Assembly (NCBI GenBank): GCA_008360955.1
Contig: LUCM01001897.1
Span: 259,812-323,811, forward strand
Direction: 5' to 3'
Length of the DNA stretch: 64,000 nucleotides
Source of the DNA: Fasciolopsis buskii
Taxonomy: Eukaryota; Platyhelminthes; Trematoda; Plagiorchiida; Fasciolidae
A program made the translations under genes and the position numbers. This document shows positions 57,359-64,000 of this stretch, in pieces. Position 1 is the stretch's first letter; each line of letters starts with the position of its first letter. Below the pieces are notes generated by a model. That model was not told where the DNA came from. It searched no databases and saw only the letters and a list, made by a program, of their open reading frames with translations.

Positions 57359-57639
57359 CATCTCCTGACTAGGGGTTTGACCCTTTTATTGCAAATCGTT
57401 TCGAGTAATAGAAAGATTGCTAAAATAAACAATGTATTCCATAATTCCACCTAACTGACACTCGCGGATACCTTCCTACAATTAGGTTCTAACACCGTGC
57501 TCTCACGTTCAATGTAGAGCAACTAAGATCAAAGGGTAATTAAAACGGGAAACAAGACTTCGGAGTTGATCGCGTCACATTTTTGTGATCTGTTTCATGT
57601 GTGTGGTGGAAGGGACATGCTCATAACCACAAGCGCAGC

Positions 57640-57838
57640 TGAATGGGGGAAGCAGGGACCGACAGCCGCAACCATGGAACTTGGAGTGGGGCAGAACATA
57701 AGGTCTCATTAGACCAGGAGTTGCAGTGAGCTGGGAGACAGGGAGTTATTGTCTACTACCATTGACCGGCGGATTGGGATTCGAATCTCTGACAGGCGCT
57801 TAACTACTAGGCCGCCACGGACACTCGATCGCACCATC
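57640..57838 (-). repeat. tRNA-derived SINE, family B (near complete)
   Basis: On the minus strand: GTGGCGGCCTAGTAGTTAAG (A-box region), AGATTCGAATCCCAATCC (B box near 57776-57788), CCGGTCAATGGTAGTAGAC, AACTCCTGGTCTAATGAGAC, and CCACTCCAAGTTCCATGG, then TTGCGGCTGTCGG. This is the best preserved head of the family and serves as the reference copy for the others. Confidence 0.75.
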
Positions 57839-58499
57839 CAATACCGTTAACCATTTGGAAAAGCGGAACACGGAGAATTCCAAGGTCGATTCATTCAGGA
57901 TTTGAATCCCTATTTTCTGTCGCCAGGATTGGAAATCCACGAAAATTCTACAATCATTGCCACCCACGGAAGACGACGCACTCATCAACACTGGTCCATG
58001 GCCATGTGCGAGAACAACCAGATCAAGTTCATGATTAACTAAGCGGATTTAAGACGACCTGTACCTAAACTTGTATTTATGATACGATGGAAAAACTCTC
58101 AGAAAACAAAGATGCCAGGATATTGATAGTCCATATGTGCCCTCTACCCTCAACAGCTACGTACCTGAGCAATCTAGAAAGAGCTGTCCGAATGCCGTAG
58201 CACCCCCCCACCCCAAGATGGTCCCGATCATAGTCATAAGCCGCACTTGCCTTGTCCACCCAAGATCTGCTAGAAGAGACAAGTGTTCGGCACACAAACA
58301 CCCCATCCAGTGCAAGCCTACATGCTCACGCACTGAAAAAAAAAACGGAAAGCTCAAAAGCATGCATCGAAAATCAAGATGTCTAATGACAATGTATTCA
58401 TGAAAAAAATCCTATTTGAAAATAAGTACCATCTAAAGTGTTCTTCTCCGGTTGCTACCGCAATCGTTGATGTTTTCGTCTGTCTGGATATGGGGTATA
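57839..58499. other. Unassigned sequence
   Basis: No frame or repeat recognised. A run of ten A at 58337-58346 and a C-rich tract at 58203 are seen. Confidence 0.4.
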
Positions 58500-61400
58500 G
58501 AAAATGAGACTAAGTAATACACCAAATAATAACAATAATAATGCGATGAAATAAAATGAAAATCGGAGCGCGCGACCCAGAAACAAAACGGACAGAAGAA
58601 AACCGACACAACGGCCCAAATGAATCAGAGACCAAGAGGAACCAAACGGATAAGCGAAGGATGAATGAAAAAGGGAGAATCATCCAATGAGATGAACAGA
58701 GCGCGTCATCGGGCGGCTGGAGAATAAACAAAAACAGACGTGATACTGTTTCCTTCGGTTCATTTGATATTGCGCAACACGGACGAGGGTTCCGAATGGC
58801 TACATCTCTGAATTAATCGTCCTCAGAAATGGGAAAATATGGATAACAAAAAAACCGGATGACAAACCAATGTCTTTAGAACGGTCACAGAATGAAACAG
58901 TCGATCGGTGAACAATCGTGTTTCTAAACACTTCGAATGGCACCAAAGTATTCATGCTCATCTATATTCATGGACGAAAATTGGAATAAGTGGAACAGGA
59001 GGTTCACAAGGCATCAATTCGTACACAAGGGTAAGGAGGAAAATTTTGACAGAATGCATGAAACGAATACACAAAGAACGGTCCGATTTACGACAAAATT
59101 CATCTCACTCAATATACATTCCCTTGGGTAGCTCGAAGCGGGCGAGCTACGAATCCCGTTGCTGCACAAAAGTAACAAAAACAAAAGGGGATAAAATATG
59201 ATTCAACTGCAATGATCTGTGAAGAGCTCCTTCAAAAATAAAATTCAAAGGAGCGTAGTTTCTACATTTCTCTTATGGACTATTTTTATCACAAGGTGGG
59301 GAGTCGAACAGAGAATTTCCGGGACGCGTCTCTGTATCTAACGCGCACACACACAACGCACCCGAACGTGCGCGTGGTTGGGTAACGAGGCTGGTCACGT
59401 GTCACAGTGGCGGTGGTGAGCACGTGCATTGCTTAAGCCGTAGGTGGATGTGCGCAGTCCCGTTTGGTCACGTGGGCAACCTTCCGTGAACAAAATCACG
59501 TGGCGCTCAAGGGATCGTTGTGCAAAATAGATAACAGACGGGATGAAACGGGTGATTTTCTGAATCTCGATCAGGATTGGTGATTAACACAGTGGAGGAC
59601 GAGAAGAGGGGACAGGAAGCATGAGAACGCGCGTAAATGCACGGCACGGAAAGGTGGGACAGAAAATTCAGATGGTAGTGGAATGAGCAGAATAGATTAG
59701 GAGCACAGGAGGGATTGCATATAGACACACTCAAGCAAATCACGAGACACGTGTAGATTCCGACCGTTAAGAATCGAAAGTTGATGGCTTTGCGGTGGCG
59801 AAATAAAAAAGGGGAAAAGACACTGAACCCGGACCGCATGGATGCATTATAAAACAAAGATAGGCAATAATTTGGTGACGGAATAGTTCGAAAGTCAGTA
59901 AAATGATCACGTGAAGTAAGAATAAGCGTTCAATACCACAGACTGCGACTAGAGAGACTAACAATCGTAAATACGAAGATCAGGAACCACTTGAACATCA
60001 GATTACCGACAGGAAGAATGTAGGCTTATGGAGAAGTGTTCACGAGAAGTTGGTCGAAAAACAAAAACAGACGTCAGGAAAACGGAGGGGACGATGCATC
60101 ACAATGTGCACTGCCGATGTGCGGAGGAGTCAAGATAAAAAAGACCGACTGAACGACAAGTGTAACCACAATTGGAAACAGTCGTATGCACAAGGATAGC
60201 AACAACGTCAATAACGATGGTATTGGTAATAGTTATATGGCAGAAATGAAAGTAATATTGAGGGCATTTGTTATTGCGATACTGATGATTATGATGCCGA
60301 GGGTATTAATAATAACAGCTATAATCGTAGTTTAAACGACTCATGGCAACCGATTATTCAATATGATAAAAACCTGCGCATGAACGTGAACAATGCGGAG
60401 GTGAAGAGTTTGGCAAAGCCCCTGATGAACAGATAGAGCATACGTTAAGCACAAGATGAACCGATAAATGAGACAGAAAGAAACCACTGTGCGAATAGAA
60501 CCATATACAGACACACAAACAAGGACAAATTCGCATAGATATTTTCTTATGTTGGGAATCTATCAGTTTGATCGAACCTGAGACGATGACCTTCAATGGC
60601 GTCATAGGTGAAATGAGATGAGATGAGGTGAACACAAAAGTCGCGTAATAATGTAAAAAAAATTCAGGTAGCAGAAAAGATGATCATGAGAAAATTTGAA
60701 ATGAAAGACAGTTAGAGTTGTTGATCCATAATATGGTTTGATTTCCAAATGACCGCTGGTTGTGTGAGTGCCGCAGAGGAGACAGTTGTGTGGGCCAGGC
60801 GATAGCGATAGGACCGATGAGTTTCCAGGAGGTGATCGAAAACGACTTCATTTGGCTACATTTGGCAAGCGTGAACTGCCACTGATCGATACTGGCTGCT
60901 TCTCACTCTCTTATTATTACGTGGGAAAAAATAATAAAAGTATGAAGACAGATTAACCAGCACGAGGAAGGGGACAAACAGTGATAAATCAGCAAGCATT
61001 TACTGACCCAGACTGATGTTCCGCGCAGGATATGTGACCATAGCAAATCTCCAACAAGCCGCAATGAAGAAACACGAGACGGAAGCTCAAAAGCGGAAAC
61101 GTAAACCAGGTGTAAACAAACAAGCATGTGGGAGATTTTGTGAAAGCAATAATCACTAGGTTAATTTCCTATAAAATAGCCTTGAATGTAGCTTTAACAC
61201 CAAAAGATTTGGCGTGCACATGTCTGTATGTGTCAGTGATTGAATCAAAAAGATGGGGTTGAGTCAATCCAATGACAGGAAGAGCCAAAGCATCAAGATT
61301 ACTCTGAAGTAGCCTATAGGAGGAGATATCCAACAAGAACTAGAACAAACAGAGGGAAACTGCGATGTGAATGAAATCGTTATCACACATACAAATACAC

Positions 61401-61967
61401 AAACATACAGCACATTACTACTGTTAAGTGATAAAGGTGTAAATAGAAACGTACTATTCAGTTTAGAAGCATAAAGGTCAGGATTTTTGTAGTCGAAGTT
61501 GAAAAATGTGATAATTCAGACCATAATCCATATGTGACAAGTACAAGGTAAGTAGAAGAAAAGGAGAATATCGCTAGCTGCGCGCGACACCAGAAGGAAT
61601 TGATAAACAGGCATCCAGAGGAGAAACAGGGGGAGAAACCAATGTGATTGGGGTATCAAATGTCATCCACTGGGAATATTACTCGTAGCTGGTCATAAAA
61701 GCTTCAAATAAAGAATCTATTTGGAGACCGGAATAGTGAATTCTAAAGAATGCGTCCCTGAAAATGACAATGAATGGGTGATACTACACCTAAGTGGAAA
61801 ATTGTTTAGCATGTGCTCACGGTTGATGAGCAGGATTTAGTAGTTCGTGAAGAGATGCAATGAAGCGAACGTCTATCACACCGGACGTCGATCGGGGAAG
61901 CGGGACAGCTATGCCTGGAGCCGAACAGGGAGACCGATTCCTGCGCACCATTGAACTGCACTTCATT
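58500..61967 (-). other. Strongly purine-rich on + (pyrimidine-rich on -) tract, possible long 3' UTR
   Basis: Over about 3.4 kb the + strand is visibly rich in A and G (GAAAG, GGAGA, GACGGA motifs) and the - strand in C and T, unlike the neighbouring DNA. No mobile element or conserved frame is seen; the minus frames here are Ser/Phe/Leu-rich because of the pyrimidine bias. It follows directly downstream of the candidate terminal exon on the minus strand, so a long 3' UTR is the simplest reading. No clear AATAAA was located near 58.5 kb. Confidence 0.35.
59390..59510. promoter_or_regulatory. Cluster of four CACGTG palindromes
   Basis: CACGTG occurs at 59396, 59421, 59469 and 59497, four times in 107 bp, within a GC-rich island (CGCGCACACACACAACGC, GTGCGCGTGG) in the otherwise purine-rich tract. 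CACGTG is the canonical E-box bound by bHLH factors. Whether it is bound, and by what, is unknown. Confidence 0.35.
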
Positions 61968-62174
61968 CTAAGGTGAACTGGCAGAAGTGGTTGACGATAC
62001 GTTGCCTAAATTATCAGGAACTGGTTGACGTTTCGAATCGCTTAAAACGGATTCAGCGTCCGCAGCTTCCACACCTGTTGCTGATGTCTGGACAAAGTCA
62101 AACGTCGGGAAGGGTGCCGGCTGCTCGGAGTATTTTTCTTCACCCAAAGTGGTTGTGCTCGCACGTGACCACAA
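61968..62174 (-). CDS. Probable terminal coding exon of an unrecognised host gene
   Basis: On the minus strand a pyrimidine tract (TTTCCTCCCATCCCCTTTG, then TCCTTCAG) ends at 62175 and looks like a splice acceptor. The following frame is open for 68 codons to TAG at 61968-61970. It encodes an acidic, Ser/Thr-rich C-terminus (LGEEKYSEQPAPFPTFDFVQ, AADAESVLSDSKRQPVPDNL, then SSTTSASSP). Codon use and composition look coding, and no repeat family matches. Phase is inferred from the open frame. No domain is recognised, so the gene is unknown. The first codon is not a start; it continues from an upstream exon not identified in the window. Confidence 0.45.
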   Translation of the reverse strand: MWSRASTTTLGEEKYSEQPAPFPTFDFVQTSATGVEAADAESVLSDSKRQPVPDNLGNVSSTTSASSP

Positions 62175-62811
62175 CTGAAGGACAAAGGGGATGGGAGGAA
62201 ACGTGCAAACTGACTATAAACATACGAAACAGCCAGAGTCGTACACAAAACACTGACACCACTTTAACGCTAGATCAACAAGGCGTGATTGACTTTGGTC
62301 ATTTCATAGCTTTAAACCCTGCAAGACTTTCTCTCCCACTGAATACGAGCTACTTAAAATTCATGGGAAAACCCTATAGTTAAAATTAAGTCTCCATCGA
62401 GCCCGTATGTTGGACACCAAAAATGTTTGAATAGCCAACAGCGAACAAACTACCGCAATTATGAAAATGAGTTCAACCGGTCTTATAGCCTAGTCTAGTA
62501 GCCATCCGGTAGTGGCCGTTTGTTTTACTCTGGCTGACCTGAAGGAAGTATGACAGGGCCAAAACTTTATCTGATGATTTGGCTCACGTGACAGCCTAGC
62601 TGGTCACGGACGAGAGAATATCAAGCGAAACTTTCCGATGTCTCCAATTCCAGAAATTAGGAACTCCTTGGGGCGAAATTCGGCCAAGCAAACCAGTTAC
62701 CAAAAACGGTCGCTTTAGGAGTTGGTAACGTTATCGCTGCTCTACCTTTTCATGGCATGCTTGACGTACGAATGCAGTGGAAAGGACACTGTCCTAATAG
62801 CAACTAGAGTC
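62175..62811. other. Presumed intron, unassigned
   Basis: No feature recognised between the candidate exon and the SINE B fragment. Confidence 0.35.
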
Positions 62812-62925
62812 CACCACATGCGGGAGGACCGGCACTCATGACACTGAAAGTTGGAGTGGTACGGAAAAGTTAAGTTCACAACGAATCAGGTATGGTAAGG
62901 AGCCGGGAGGCAGTGGATTTCCATC
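62812..62925 (-). repeat. SINE family B body fragment
   Basis: On the minus strand: CTGCCTCCCGGCTCCTTACC, then TTCCGTACCACTCCAACTTT followed by CAGTGTCATG. This corresponds to CTGTCTCCCAGCTCACTGC and CCCCACTCCAAGTTCCATGG of the reference copy at 57640. The head is missing. Confidence 0.5.
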
Positions 62926-64000
62926 TATCCACCCAATCCCTCTCCAAATCTACATCCGGAAATTGTGCGAAAATTCTAGTTTTTGATTATGATATGTTAT
63001 AAATATAATATTTTCTTGTGAATGATATAATGTTAATGACACAGCGCTGTTCGTTGCAAGGCGCCAACGTTTCGACTACCGTGGGTAGTCTTTCTCAAGA
63101 CAAGTTTTACAATAAAAAATTTCAATCAGAAAACAAGACATGGAGCTTGTATTGCACAGCGTTTCCATCTGAAAAATTACAAACAGCGCCATCTTCCAAA
63201 GGAACTAGCTGTCCAACGGTACCAAGAGTGTGCAATGGTAGTACAGCCCAAGCGCCAGATAGGTCCATCCTTTTCATTTCATTCGGAGAATTTTCCATAG
63301 GAACTAGCAACCAAAAATACCTTCTGCTTCGTGGTATCTCCAGTTCGTACAGATCAGCAATAGTAACCGAGGGCGATCACGTGGAAAAACAGCTACGCGA
63401 ATAACACGAGTCTTTGCCTGCAGAATGATTTTGTTTCAGGTCCAAATCACATTTAACCGTCTCGACAAAGCTCATACTTATCTGCGGATGGGGCTTCCGC
63501 CCGGGTTAACTAAAAGCCTACAACGATTCTGTCGAGGAAGACGCGATAAGCTTAGTTCTACGGTTGACTGATGACCAGCACCAATGGAAGAAAAACTGAA
63601 TGTTGATTGGTAAGGATTTCGTCCTGATCCCCGCAGATGGTCGGTGATCATTGGGGATGTTTAACCAATGGGAGTCAGTCTCGTAGATGTGTACGGCAGT
63701 CTACCAGGGGTATGTTAAGCTAAAGCAAAAACTATGCAAAAAACGACCAGCTGCAATTATGAGATACGATTGATGTGCGTTATTGATTCCATTCATTAAA
63801 ATGACAAGGATTCAACAAGATTATACAATTTCCTTCGTAAACGTGATTGTAATGAAAAAAACACTGATGTCTTTGCAGTATACCAGTTCATCAAGACAAA
63901 AAAACGAACTGAAACGAGCAAACGCACCGGAATCGAACTCGGATCAGTCCCGTGGCTGACAATGGAATCCAATTCAGAACCGGTCGAATTTAACAATGCG
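62926..64000. other. Mostly unassigned, with a Penelope-like hairpin motif
   Basis: The minus strand at 63105-63065 reads CTTGAGAAAGACTACCCACG followed by GTAGTCGAAACGTTGG: a short hairpin (ACTACC/GGTAGT) followed by CGAAACGTT. Such hairpin-plus-CGAAACGTT strings recur near the ends of Penelope-like elements in many animals. The minus frame 63122-63310 just upstream of it in transcription order (LSGAWAVLPLHTLGTVGQLV) is open but unrecognised. The last 80 bp contain a B-box-like GAGTTCGATTCCGG on the minus strand, cut by the window end. Confidence 0.35.

Overview
This is 64 kb of eukaryotic nuclear DNA that looks like repeat-rich intergenic or intronic sequence. There is no operon structure, no bacterial gene signal, and very few frames that look coding. 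The kinds of mobile element point to a flatworm, most likely a trematode (liver- or lung-fluke-like, given the only moderately AT-rich base composition): a clade-typical RTE-like LINE, a CR1-like LINE, a Penelope-like element remnant, a gypsy-like gag/protease remnant, tRNA-derived SINEs and hammerhead-ribozyme-like repeats. The organism is an inference; no host gene was identified that fixes the species.

Layout. 1-4.3 kb: unassigned sequence, an (AT)n tract, and two body fragments of SINE family B. 4.36-6.8 kb: a decayed RTE-like LINE on + (endonuclease, linker, reverse transcriptase). 8.4-9.38 kb: the 3' part of a second RTE-like LINE on -, joined at about 9380/9381 to the 3' tail of a CR1-like LINE on - (9.38-12.28 kb). 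13.7-16.1 kb: a family A SINE, a long unassigned open frame, and two family B copies in a row. 18.3-20.5 kb: a Penelope-like C-terminal fragment on - and another family A SINE. 21.2-22.4 kb: a hammerhead-like repeat beside an almost perfect 1-kb foldback element (272-bp arms, 4 mismatches). 23.3-25.1 kb: two copies of a promoter-like repeat (family D). 26.35-26.70 kb: a candidate small secreted-protein frame on -. 27-36 kb: mostly featureless, with a SINE B, a second hammerhead-like copy and microsatellites. 36.2-37.5 kb: gypsy-like gag/protease debris followed by repeat family E. 38.3-44.6 kb: SINE A, E and D copies. 45-52 kb: almost featureless. 52.2-54.4 kb: third hammerhead-like copy joined to family E, and two SINE A copies. 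56.2-57.4 kb: a Jockey/CR1-type LINE RT fragment on +. 57.6-64 kb: two SINE B copies, and a probable terminal coding exon of a host gene on - (61.97-62.17 kb) whose downstream side (58.5-61.97 kb) is a strongly pyrimidine-rich tract on the sense strand.

None of the mobile-element coding regions is intact. The LINEs and Penelope fragment are old and full of stops and frameshifts, while the foldback element is strikingly young by comparison. The most interesting material is therefore non-coding: the foldback element, the three dispersed hammerhead-like copies, two internally replicated tRNA-SINE families with definable consensus, and a repeat that carries CCAAT- and TATA-like boxes. Most other open frames longer than 60 codons look like chance or antisense shadows.
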